From NCBI GenBank assembly GCA_002104905.1, contig MCFE01000109.1, forward strand, positions 62,001 to 126,000: a DNA stretch of 64,000 nucleotides, given 5' to 3'. Below are positions 46,473 to 57,258 of this stretch, piece after piece (position 1 is the stretch's first letter; each line of letters opens with the position of its first letter). The position numbers and the translations under genes were made by a program. A model generated the notes under the pieces. That model did not search any database. It was given only the letters and a program-made list of their open reading frames with translations, and had not been told where the DNA came from. The stretch is from Basidiobolus meristosporus CBS 931.73 (lineage: Eukaryota > Basidiobolomycota > Basidiobolomycetes > Basidiobolales > Basidiobolaceae).

Positions 46473-48187
46473 AGTGACTCCATTAAGTTGGTCCAAAAGC
46501 TCATCAATCTGAGGTATGGGTACTTATTCTTGACGGTAACTGAGTTCAGGGCGTGTAGTCAATGCACATCCTAAGTGTTCCATCTTTCTTTTTCACAAAA
46601 AGCACTGGTGCTCCCCAGGGTGATTTGCTGGGCCTGATGTACCCTTGCTCCAATAGCTGATCAATTTGTCTCTTCATTTCCTCCTATTCCAATGGACCCA
46701 TTCTGTAAGGTGTCTTGCTCACCGGAGGGCTATCTCCTGTGTCAATGGCATGATCCACATCTCTGACTGGTGGTAGGCTTACAAGCTCATCTGGAAACAC
46801 ATCTGAATATTTCTTCATGAGAGTCTGGACATGCTGGGGTGCTGGGGTAGAGGTATCCTCCTGTAAAACCGCCATGAGGAACATCTGAGTTCCTTTTCTA
46901 AGCGCTCTACAGAACTAGGTCTTGCTAAGTTCACTTGTCTCACACACACTGGAATTGACCAAGTTGAAATCCAGCCTGGCAGGCAATACCTAATATGTCT
47001 TGTAGTCTTTTTTGGATCTGAGTAGCATGTGTTCTCCAGTTGATTGATGGATTACAACAAAATAGCCAGGCTTTTCCAAGTACAAGGTCAAACTTGCAGT
47101 TCCCAAGTATATAAGCCTGTAGGTCTTCTTCATAGTGATTGATCTTCATTCTTGCTGGCTGGGTAATACGGTTGATTATGTGAGAGTTCCCATCAGCTGT
47201 GGAGACTGAAGTTGATTTGGTAGGTTCCAAGTTGATTCCAGCTTTCAGAGCAGATTGCTCTGACATGTACTCATGCAATGCTCCTGAGTCAATCATGATC
47301 ATGGCAGGTACTCCATAAATTACTCCAATCAAGTATAATAGCTTTCCTGAGTTTGAGGTCATCTGGGATAGGTATTCTTCTGTCATGTGGAAGGTGAGTT
47401 CTGAGTCTTCTTCAAGCTCATCTTCCACATTGCTGTGTTCATGGGACTCAATATGGTTGAAGGTTCTTGTTGGCTGGTGTCCAATTCTTCTCTAAGGGCA
47501 GTACTTTGCAATATGTCACTGCTGGTGGCAATTGAGGCAAAGTCCTTTCTTCTTGCATTCTTCTGAGGTAGAATTCTTCTGCATAGCATCTATTTCCATT
47601 GGTACTGCTACTGACTGTCTTCTTTCATAATGATTGTAGCCTTTCTGATTAGTCACTGTAGGCTTCACAACTCCAAACATAGCTGAGTCATAGTCAATTG
47701 CAATCTTGATGGCTTCTTCAATAGTCTGAGGTCTTTGGTAATTCACTTCCTTGCAAGTTCTTTCTTTCAACCCATCAATACAGTATTCAACTTGATCCAA
47801 GGGGTCCATTCTTTCAATTTGTCCAAGTAGACATCTGTACTCATAGATGTATTCTGCCAGGTAAGAAGCTGAATCATGCAACTTGCTTTCTGAAGCAATT
47901 CCCTCAGCCTTAAATGCTTCTTCAATCTGAAAGAGCAAAGTTTCCAGGTTTTCAATGACTCTGCCATGGTACCGGTTGACCTTCACACTAAAGTTGCTCT
48001 TGATATGGCTTTGCTGGCTCTGAGCCATGGTAGTCATTCCTTGTTGCTGTTGGTTTAGGATCTGGAGTAGCTGTTGCTGTTGGGCAAGGATTTGCTGCAT
48101 GGCATTCTTCCATTCTTAATTGTCCGACATCTTGAGGGTGGTTCTTGTTTCTTCAGGAGGGAGGTTTCTGGTTTTTGCTGCTACCAA
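46473..48187 (-). pseudogene. Element G gag, protease and RT start (defective subfamily)
   Basis: Minus-strand continuation of G: gag start near 48130 with the primer site at 48178-48187. There is a deletion in gag near 47855 that joins LADA(S)YL directly to EYIYEYR, removing about 60 codons. Shared lesions: TGA in the zinc knuckle (about 47517, as in F), extra A near 47013-47018, TAG near 46992, TAG in PLELEE near 46686 (as in F and H). Confidence 0.92.
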
Positions 48188-48318
48188 TGTTACAAGTCTT
48201 GGTATAAGAGTTGTAGAGGAATAGGGAGTTTAGCTAGTATTGTATTCACTAAAACTTGGACTAATTGATTTGACTAAAAACTGATCTTACTTAAATATTC
48301 AAGCAGCAGATCATAACA
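48188..48318 (-). repeat. Element G 5' LTR, 131-bp deleted form
   Basis: Same 237-bp deletion as 34580-34710, five substitutions between the pair by eye. Followed by a normal primer site (GCTGCTACCA on the plus strand, 48178-48187). Confidence 0.92.
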
Positions 48319-50455
48319 AGCATCTTCAAACTAGATATGAAACAAAACCTACTACCTTAATCTGGAAGCCTTACCATATAAGGCTTGTAATCCTAACTTG
48401 ACTTCATGTTGTAGCAGCTTTGACTCAAAGAGTTGACTGGTAAGGAGCTTGTATGGCTCATGTTGAGGTATATTATTTTACAGCTGAATTAACTGGTTTT
48501 TCCACTTTGTTGATACAATAATGCTGGATAAATAGGTGCTATGCTCTAGCATTATGGGAGGAAATCATTGCCAGAGATATAGGCCCCCATCTACTTATAT
48601 AATTACTACTACAGTAGGATGGCTATAAACCCTATGAAGAATTAATGCAATGATCCTGTGGAAAGGCTGTCATAGAGCTAAAATCTCATGACTAAGAGGT
48701 ATTGATCCCATTGGGGCATGATGTAATGACCATTGGAGCAAAAATTTCACCCAAGATTTCTCAAGAAACCTGGTAAGAAGTTTCATCCATCAATACATTA
48801 GTGGCTTCTCCTTGTCTTCCTGGCAATTCTCTCACTCTCTGTTACCAGACACTCCATCATATCCTATGCTTGTATGCATTACTTGGCTATTGTCACTTTT
48901 TCACCCTCCTCACTTCCAGACTCCACAATGCAATAACTTTTCATGCATACAAGTTGGTTTATTTTGGTTTAAACTTCAGTTGTGCCTCAATTAGCAATTA
49001 TAATAATAGGTACAAGTCCCAATACCCAATACTGACATTATGTCGTACACCATGCTCAGTTGGTAACTCTGCAGATATACAGCACTAATAAGTATTTATG
49101 CTATAAAAGTCTTTTTCTGTGTCTATGGGAAGATTGGTATGGCTTTATGCCCTTTTTTAATCACTGATACCCATACATCCTGGTCTTCACCTGGCACTTC
49201 ATAGTCAATCATCTTATCTGCCAGTTTTTGCAATAAATCCTTGTAATATTCAAGTGTGTTTTCCTGAGAACTGCTCTAGAAGAAGTGCTGCAGCCTCTGG
49301 GTGCACCTATTGATGCTGCAAAACTCCATTTTAGGCACTGGAATAGTCTTTTGGGATGTTGGCATTGTTTCTTTGTCTGGCAGTGAGATCTCCACTCTAT
49401 CCACAATGAAGAAATTGGAGACAGTGACAGACAAACAGCCTTTCACTGTAAGCTCATCTACCTCACTGAAGTGCAGCTCAACTGGATGTACTTCACTCTT
49501 GTGAGCAGAGCAGCTTTATTGTTGGTAACTCTTGGTGGCAATTATGGGATGCAACCCATTCTAGGCTGATAGCACTACTTGCTGAGAGTTGCAGCATTTT
49601 GCACATTTCTTTGTCACTGGCTTGGGGATACTTTCTTTTCAGTGTCTTTACTTTTATCACTACAAGGTTTTACACTGCTACTTTGCCCAAGTGCTTCTTG
49701 TATTGTTCTACATTTTCCCTTTGATAAATGCTGCATTTGTGCATCTGTTTCTGCCTGCTTGCTGCTTGCTGGCACCTTCCTGGCCACCAGACTTTGTTGC
49801 CTTCTTCTATAGAGCTTTGAGCCCCGCTTGTAACAGACTATTGTGAGTGTCATAGGCTTATCACTATCAGGTCCTTTTCTACTACTTTGAATGAGTGCTT
49901 ATTGTACTGGACCAAGTTTTCTTCTTGATAAATGCTGCACTGAGAAAATTGTCTGCTTGCTTGTCCCCTTTCTGGCAATCATCTGTCTACCTAACTTTTT
50001 TTCCACTTGTTTGGAGCTTTCAGCCTTGCTTGTAATGAGCTCTTAAAGAAGCTGTTGGTTTTTTGCTGTGGCACTCCTGTTCATGTGCCTTGTATAGTTT
50101 CTGCTATTCCTGAGCTACTTTCTTAGCATAACAGAGCTGACCCAAGATCTGTTTGCCTGCTTGAATCTAGGATAATAGTAATGGAACCAATCAAGCACAT
50201 TTGGCTTGACCTTGAGCTCCTGATGGTCCATAGTATGCTGGCCTTATGGTATTGCTGTGCTAGACTTGTGATAGCCCTTTGAATATCAGCCAACCCCTCA
50301 TCATTGTACTCAGCGGCTTGACAGATCTTGAGTGTTTTTTGATTTTTGGGCTTGAGTGTAATAGCTACAGTCTCTCCCTCCCATGATGTAATAGAATTGT
50401 CTCTTGGCTTCATCTTCAGGCATTGTTATTGCGCTTCAAAGACTTTAAGGTGATC
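48319..50455 (-). repeat. Unclassified repeat U, copy c (left part)
   Basis: Carries decayed minus-strand coding sequence with no recognised domain. At 50413-50220 a frame reads KPRDNSITSWEGETVAITL, KNQKTLKICQAAEYNDEG and SLAQQYHKASILW. At 49853-49614 there is a Lys/Ser/Gln-rich segment. At 49485-49105 a well-preserved frame contains PVELHFSEVDELTVKG, FFIVDRVEISLPDKE, LEYYKDLLQKLADKM and QDVWVSVIKKGHKA. Matching relics in copy d keep the same order. The gene was one long coding unit before K2 inserted at 50456-51880. Function unknown. Confidence 0.6.
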
Positions 50456-50487
50456 TGTAGTAATGCAAAGTATTCTATTAGTACAAT

Positions 50488-50697
50488 AGACTTGTTCCAT
50501 CATTCCAGCTGATCATAGTGCCCAATAGTGCCATGACATGCTAGATGGTGCCTGATCATGCCACAGTGTGCCAGATGGTGCCATACAGTGCCAATTTGGG
50601 ATCTAAATTGGCATGCATATGACGCTAAAATACTAAATTAATAGCAAATATACAGCAATTTCTGGCACTATGATCAATGGCACAATGGAACAAGTCT
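50488..50697. mobile_element. 210-bp MITE, Harbinger-type ends (s-MITE 1)
   Basis: AGACTTGTTCC to GGAACAAGTCT with AAT duplications (50485-50487 and 50698-50700) inside K2; K1 supplies the empty site (GAGATATTGCAGTAATGG on its opposite strand). Non-coding. It contains a phased 10-bp repeat array next to the left end. Sister copy at 61876-62086. Confidence 0.93.
50517..50596. repeat. Eight helically phased 10-bp repeats in s-MITE 1
   Basis: Eight consecutive 10-bp units of form NRTGCC(A)NNN: for example AGTGCCCAAT, AGTGCCATGA, CATGCTAGAT, GGTGCCTGAT. The TGCC core recurs at exactly 10-bp steps with no indel. The same array occurs at 61905-61984. Confidence 0.92.
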
Positions 50698-51880
50698 AAT
50701 ATCTCAAAACCAATATTGCACTCATTTCTTTATTTTGCTTTTGCTATTGTAATACACAGGTGAAAGATAGAGAATTTACAACTTTGAAGGACAAACACTC
50801 CAGACTCTGAGAAGCAATCAACCCAATAATATTATGTCATACAGAACACGCAGTAGCCAACACATACTTCAAATTGCAGCTCACTTGAAGCATTACTTAA
50901 GGAGTTATGACCAAAAGAGTCCAATTATTATATATACTAGGACTCAATTGCTAGAATAACTATGGTGACTTTGATTGCATGTAACTTTTGAGTTAGCCAA
51001 TCAAATCACATGAGATCTTCACAGGTGCGGCGCCTATGTCTAATCTGCACCACAGCAGGATTTTAGCGTTGCATCATGTGTATTGCCTGTGCAACCACCC
51101 AAAAACTTGGATCCTTCAGAAATTTCATATATATGACCTCTCCAGCTAATAATTAAAAAGAGAGCCTCTCTTTCCAGAATCTCCACACTACAATTACAAG
51201 CTTAAATGTTATAGGACATCCCCTGCATCACTTGCACTGTTGAGTATTCTGACTTTGATTGGTACTACATCAGTAAAGAGACTGCAAAGCTCACAAGAAT
51301 CCAATCTAAGTACTATATGAAATGACCACTTTTCTGCTGGAAAAGTCCGCTCTAAGAAACCCCTCTACTCTGATGACACTCCTTTAGGCACCCCTTTAGA
51401 GACCCTATTAAGAAACGCCTTTATTCTAAAGAAGCCCTTTTAGGCACCCCTTTAGTGTAAAGTTCACTTTAGAGACCACTACAATAAGCCCCTTTACTCC
51501 AAAGACACCCCTTTAGGTCTAAAGACCGCTTTAGGGACTTCTACTACACACCCCTTTAGGTTAAAGTGGAGTTCAGAACTTCCATATTGAGAATTATTAT
51601 CTCAGAAAGGAAAGTGACTTCCAAATAGGGAAAAGTTTCTATAAAAGTAAATAAGCCTATTGGTTGACAGAAGATCAGAACACTGCTGTAGCAGTGAGAA
51701 GCACTGCCTATAATGTATATTGAGCCTAAGATTGAGGATTTAGTTAAAGTTTTATCTTGTATCAGTATATCAAACTTCTGATAAACTATTTGGTATTAGC
51801 ATACTGGAAGTTTTTTTATATTGTTGATTAGCACCTACATTGTGGAACCAGCCCCAAACTAGTCATAATATCACACAATA

Positions 51881-54800
51881 GATCATCTAGTTTTACATTA
51901 GGAATTGGTTCAATTAATGGCTGTGTCATTGAGATACTTGAGTTCCTTCTTTGCAGCCTAAAATCTATATTTCCTACCAGTGATATTGTTTGCTCTACAC
52001 ATATTATCCACTCATCCTGTCTCTGGACTATTTCCAGATTTCTCTGGGCATCACTTCTATCTTATTAGCAACAGCACCTAATTGCCTCATTAATACTTTG
52101 GTATAATCTGACAACATACTTGCTAATATTGGCAGTGGTATTGTTATGTAGGTCATATACAGGTCTCCCACCAAAGGTACTGTATTTGCTACATGCTCAT
52201 CTGCCTGATCATTATGATGAGCTTGAGGCTCCTCAGAGGTTCTTGGTTGCCTTCTCAACTGGGAGTGAGAGATTTCTTATCATATCCTGAGGTAGGCATG
52301 CTGTCAACATAGCCTTTTCTAGATGTAGCCCTGCTTGTTGCACTGAATGTCATAGTAAGCTGTTATTGAGCCAATCCTCTGTAGCTGTTAGCAGTGCTGC
52401 CTGTTAGGGAGCCAGAATACTTTGCATTATTTTGTGGTGGTAAGCATAAGGAAGGGAGCAAACTAAATGGGAAATTGAATATGTATACATATGCAAGCAG
52501 GGCCACTACTTTATTTATACTGCTTACTCTGGTAGGTCATCATCAAGTCTTGCATTCAGGTAGGTGTGATATCTCAAATACAAGTCTGTATTTTGTTGAC
52601 ATGAGTGTAGACAAAAAAGTGAAATTGTGGCATTATATTAGCTATTATTAGTCTGTCTGTCCATAGTCAATACTACTTTGACTCAACCCCATAAGAAATT
52701 GGAAAAACAACCAAGTGGCTATTGCAAAAAGGTACTCAATCATGAACCATGCAGACAGCATAAAAAGTATTACTTGAATCATGGCCAGTGTATTGCCACA
52801 AAAGTTGCATATTAGCATTCATCAGTCACTTCTGCACTAACAGTACTTTGCTGGTCACTTGACATCTCTGTAATAGCACCCAGTCATACTTATGACCTTG
52901 CACAATCCAATTTGGGAGAGTTTGTGATGCCTTTTGGCTCACCTCAGCAATTGAAATATGGGCTGTAGAGCAATAGACCTGAAGAAGAAGGCTCATTGCT
53001 GAATGGTAAGCCTATCTCCCGTTACAACAGCACTCTGTGTGAACCCAGCAAAATTCCAGTACACAAAGCAATAGCACCCATGGATTAATGCCAAGAACAC
53101 TCTACCAAGCCAAGTGTGCTAAGTAATCTATGTTTGGTCTAATGATGCAATGCAGTTTTTAGATCAGTGGTGTACCTCTACCAATATCAGTAGTGGGGCA
53201 TTGAGGTTTTACTGCTACTTCTTGCCAAAATTGTTTGGGGATGCAGCTCACCATGTAATTGATAGAAGCAAAAACTTTCATGTAGCTGGCTGCATATGAC
53301 CCAGAGACTGATCTGATACCAGCATATGTTAGCATCTGCATGCCATTCACATCAGAAAATGCCACCATTGCAAGGTGTTCAGCTGGTCAAGAATCCACCA
53401 CCATAAGAGGAAAATATTGCTTGCACTCCAGATATATTCCAGTACCACTGCATCTAGAGAAGCTCATGCAGTCTGACAAATATTGTGAAGCTATAAACCC
53501 TATGAAAATAACTGTAATGATCCCATCAAAAGGCTTTCAACAAATGAAAGTCCCATGACTTGGTGGTATTGGTCTCATTAGAACACTATATAAATATCAT
53601 TAAGAGAAATTTCTCAGCACATTCTGCAAAAAACATGGCCAAAATGTTTTATCACAGCAATATATAAGTGGCTTTTGATTGGTTCTTGGCCAATTCTCTC
53701 TCTTTCTGATCCTAGACACTTAATCACCTCCTAATTTTGTGTACATTGATTGGCTATTACCCTTTTTCACACATTTTACTTCCTGACTCAACCAATACTC
53801 TAACCTTTCATTCATACAAACTGGCTTATATCCATTGAAACTTCAGTTGTAACTCAATTCCCAGTTGCATGACCTGTACAAGTCCTTTCACCCAATATTG
53901 ACATTAAGCCCAACTCCACTCTCAATAAGGTACTCCATTTATATCTACCATTCAATAAATACCTCTGCTGTAACACCCATCTTCTATTACCTTTGCAGAA
54001 ACCTAACAACCATATGCCATTTTTTATTATCTGCTTACCATAGGTCCTGTTCTTCAGCCAGCACTGCAAGGTCTAACTTGTCATCTGCCAGTCTATGCAA
54101 TAGTATTTGTAATATTCAAGCTTGTTTTGTTGACCACTGCTCTTGAAGAAGTTTTACAACCTCTTGGTGCACCAATGAATGTTCCAAAATTTTATTGCAG
54201 GCATTATGATCATCTTTGAGCTCATGACCTTGTTGCTCTGTCTGTGAGTAGGATCTCCACTCTGTCTACAATGGAGGATGTGGAGGAACTGGTAGTCATT
54301 TTCCCTTTCCTTGCTAGCTCATATACCTTACAGGAGTGTAGCTTAACTGGCTGCACTTTCAACTCTTAGGAAAGCAGAAGTGGTCTTGCTGGTAATTCTT
54401 CTTAGCTATTATTGGACTCAGCATGTTCTGGGCTGATGTTATAACTGGCAAGAACTGCAGCTTTTTCTCACACTTCCTTGTCTAGAGCTTGATTAAACAC
54501 TTTTCACTTTACCTTCTCCTCCAGCACTGCCAGGTCTTTCACTGCTAACATAAAGGAGTATCTCTTAACTGAGGCTGCACTGGTTTCTCAACAAATCCTC
54601 ACTGTTGCATGCATTTCTACCTGGTTGCCCCTTATTTTCATTGGTCTGGCTACCTGACATATCTTTGCCACTTGCTTAGAGCAACTGGCACTGCTTGTAA
54701 CAGGTACTTGCAGAAGCTTTTGGCTTTTAGCTGTGTCACCCTTGTTCTTCTGCTTTTGATAGTTTCTACTATTGTTGCAATACCATATTAGCATACCAGT

Positions 54801-55379
54801 GCTAGCCCAAAATCAGTTAGCTTGTCTGAGTCCGATATAATGCCATGGAGCAGGTCAAGCCTGTTTTGCATGACCTTGAGTTCCTGATAGTCCCATAGTA
54901 TGCTGGCCTTGCGGTAATGCCATGTCAGCTTTCTTACAGCCTCCTTATTATTAGACAACTCTTAAGCGTTGCACTTGGTAGCTTTGCTGATCTTCAATGT
55001 CTTTGCATTCTTTAGCTCTGGTATAAATACTACTGTCTCTTCCTCCTGTACTATGATAAGCTTTTCTGTGCACTTCATATTTGGGCACTGGCATGGTGCT
55101 TCAAAGACTTTACAGAGTTCTGCTGCTGTTACTTTGGGAAGTAGCTAAACTCTTGTCTGTGACAGTGAGCTACTTGAGTTCCTCCTTTAAAGCTACAATC
55201 TGGTACTTGCTACTGAAATACTGCTTGCTTTACACATATTATCCATTCATCCTACTGCTGGAAAACTTCCTGACCTTTCTGGGCAATGACATCTACTCTA
55301 CAAGCCACTGTACCTAATTGCCTCATTAATGCTTCTGTATTAGCTAAAAGCATACATGCAAGTACTGGTTTTGTTTATG
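51881..55379 (-). repeat. Unclassified repeat U, copies c (right part) and d
   Basis: 52258-52028 (minus) reads MRRQPRTSEEPQAHHNDQAD, then DLYMTYITIPLPILASMLSD and TKVLMRQLGAVANKIEVM; it is the upstream part of the coding relic cut by K2. Copy d occupies about 55379-52900: ANTEALMRQLGTVACRVDVI (about 55350), KNAKTLKISKATK (about 55020), KVQPVKLHSCKVYELARKG (about 54345), KPFDGIITVIFIGFIASQYL (about 53530) and AFSDVNGMQMLTYAGIR with QFWQEVAVKPQCP (53368-53159). The order is parallel in both copies, with many stops. No known domain recognised; no repeat ends identified. About 52300-52900 holds nothing I can name. Confidence 0.55.
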
Positions 55380-56027
55380 TGTGGCAATGGAATGTATTCC
55401 ACTTCTACAATATCTCAAAACCAATATTTCACTCAATTATTGATTTGCCTTTTGGTATTGTAACATAAATCAATGATTAGGAATTTTTAACTTCAGAGGA
55501 GAAAAGCTCAAAGGCCTGACAAGCAATCCAGGCACAAAAATTATATCATGCTACACACCCAATAGCTAACAGATGCTTCAATTCACAGCTCAATTGAGTT
55601 ATCATCAAAACCATATATACTAGGCCTCTATTGCTAAGACTACTATGGTGACTGCAGTCACATGTAACTTTAGAACTAGCTGGTCAAATCATGTGAGGTT
55701 CTCACCAGTGCTGCACCTATATCTGATCTCCACTACTGCAAGATTTAGCTTTGTATTATGTATTGCTTATGTATTTGCCCAGAAACTTTGATCCTCAAGC
55801 GCTTTAATATATTTATCTTCCCTAGCTGAAAATGAAAGAGTGCTTCTCTGTCCCAAATCTCCATACTTTAATTACAAGCTTGAAAGTTATAAGACTTCCC
55901 CTGCAATACATACACTGTTGAGTATTCTGACTTTGATTAAGACTACCTCAGTAAAGAGACTGCACAGCTCATAAGACACTAGCCATAGTTCTACAAGAGA
56001 ACTACTACTTTTCTGTTGGAAGAGTTG
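55380..56027 (+). mobile_element. LTR-like element K3, 3' truncated
   Basis: Starts TGTGGCAATGG and follows K1 and K2 (same orientation as K2) for about 650 bp, through the ATATTTATC/TATA region, to about 56027. It stops before the minisatellite, where a gypsy LTR begins. Inserted in repeat U near the equivalent of 52130. Confidence 0.72.
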
Positions 56028-57073
56028 CAATAATCTGATGCTTAAATGTTTGAGTTAGATTGGTCTTGGTTAAATAAGTTAGTGATATGTTTAGCCTGTC
56101 AGTATATCAGCTATATCTTTCAAATCAGTAGTATTAGTTGGTAGATGAATCAGCAGATCCTTTTCAGACAGAAACAGATATATTAGACTTGATCCATTGT
56201 GTAGTATAACATTGAGCCACAAGTGCCAGATTATGCCATAGGTGCCAGAAAGGCCAAGTATAGTTGCTTTAGCCACATAGTGTGATACATAGTTCTACAT
56301 CAACATGCAAAGCAGCCCCTATTTTTCACCTACTGTGCAGGTGAAAATCTACTTTTGGGCCTTTTTTTGTGGATCAATGTAGCTCAGGATGTGTAAGAGC
56401 ACAGGAGAACTGAAGATATGCATCTAGTACTCAATACCCATGGCACTCTGAATCTAGCTCCTGTAGCTTGTATCCTGTCACAAAAATGCATGGCACTATC
56501 TTGGTCCACTGGTACTATCTGGCACTATATTTAAATATTAGCCCTAAAGTAAGATCTATACAAAGCACTTATAGTGCCAGATAGTACCAGTGGACCAAGA
56601 TAGTGCCATGCATTTTTGTGACAGGATACAAGCTACAGGAGCTAGATTTGGAGTGCCAAGGGTATTGAGTACCAGATGCATATCTTCAATCTGCTTGTGC
56701 TCTAACACATCCTGCACAACATTGATCCAAAAAAAAGGTCAAAAAATGGATTTTCTCCAACACAATGATTGAAACACAGGGGCTGCTTTGCATGAGGATG
56801 CAGAGCTATGTTTCACACTCTGTGGCCAGGTAGAGGCTCACTTGGCCTCTCTGGCCTGCTATGGCATCATTTGGCACTCATGGCTCAATGTGGCACTATC
56901 CAACGGAACAAGTCCATTAGCCACAGCTTACACTACAAAATACAACTAGTCAGCAATTGATGTGGCTAAATATATAAGGAACTGCTGGAACCTCAATAAA
57001 CATTAGTTGAAGTTTTAATGAATACAAAACTAGCTAAACTCTGCATTTGACCTCTTATATTGACACTTGAAAC
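56028..57073 (+). repeat. Ty3/gypsy LTR (remnant I), split by a foldback MITE
   Basis: Degenerate LTR of the main family: the U3 half is 56028-56184 and the rest is 56916-57073, with a foldback MITE between them. Some LTR sequence around the insertion (AAGTAAGATCTTATT...GAGTCATC) is missing. TATATAAGGA and AATAAA remain; a primer-site relic TGGTAGCAGCAAC follows at 57075. Confidence 0.82.
56185..56915. mobile_element. 731-bp foldback MITE (FB-MITE 2)
   Basis: AGACTTGATCC to GGAACAAGTCC with ATT duplications (56182-56184 and 56916-56918). Arms are near-complete inverted repeats around a ~45-bp loop at about 56530-56575. Loop orientation matches FB-MITE 1. Confidence 0.92.
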
Positions 57074-57258
57074 ATTGGTAGCAGCAACAACCCAAAACCT
57101 CCTTGCAGAAGAAAGAAGAAGCCTCCCTCAAGATTTCTGAAAATTAGAAATGGAAGAGTGCTTTGCAGCAAGTTCTGCCCCAACAGCTACAGCTACCCTA
57201 GATTCTCAACCAGCTGCAACAAGGAATGACTATCATGGCCCAGAACCAGCAACGCCCC
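57074..57258 (+). pseudogene. Ty3/gypsy gag start (remnant I)
   Basis: Leader and first ~40 codons of gag (EWKSALQQVL-like, then LQQGMTIMAQNQQ), decayed. It stops near 57258, where copia-derived sequence begins. Confidence 0.75.

Larger units (their letters stand above)
34580..48318 (-). mobile_element. Ty3/gypsy element G with short LTRs, containing H and a Harbinger
   Basis: Outer element of the nest. Its own sequence is 34580-34818, 41004-43090 and 46473-48318 in minus orientation. Both LTRs are 131 bp with an identical 237-bp internal deletion and differ from each other at five positions by eye. Gypsy H sits in the pol C-terminal region (TCCC duplication at 34815-34818 and 41004-41007). 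A Harbinger sits in RT (AGT duplication at 43088-43090 and 46473-46475). Flanking duplication of G itself is imperfect (AGC shared). Confidence 0.88.
50456..51880 (+). mobile_element. LTR-like element K2, with a small MITE inside
   Basis: Inverted relative of K1 with GATC duplications (50452-50455 and 51881-51884). Its length without the MITE is about 1.21 kb. Minisatellite and CpG sites are decayed. It splits repeat U's coding relic (52258-52028 and 50413-50200), and the U reading line can be followed across it. Confidence 0.8.
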
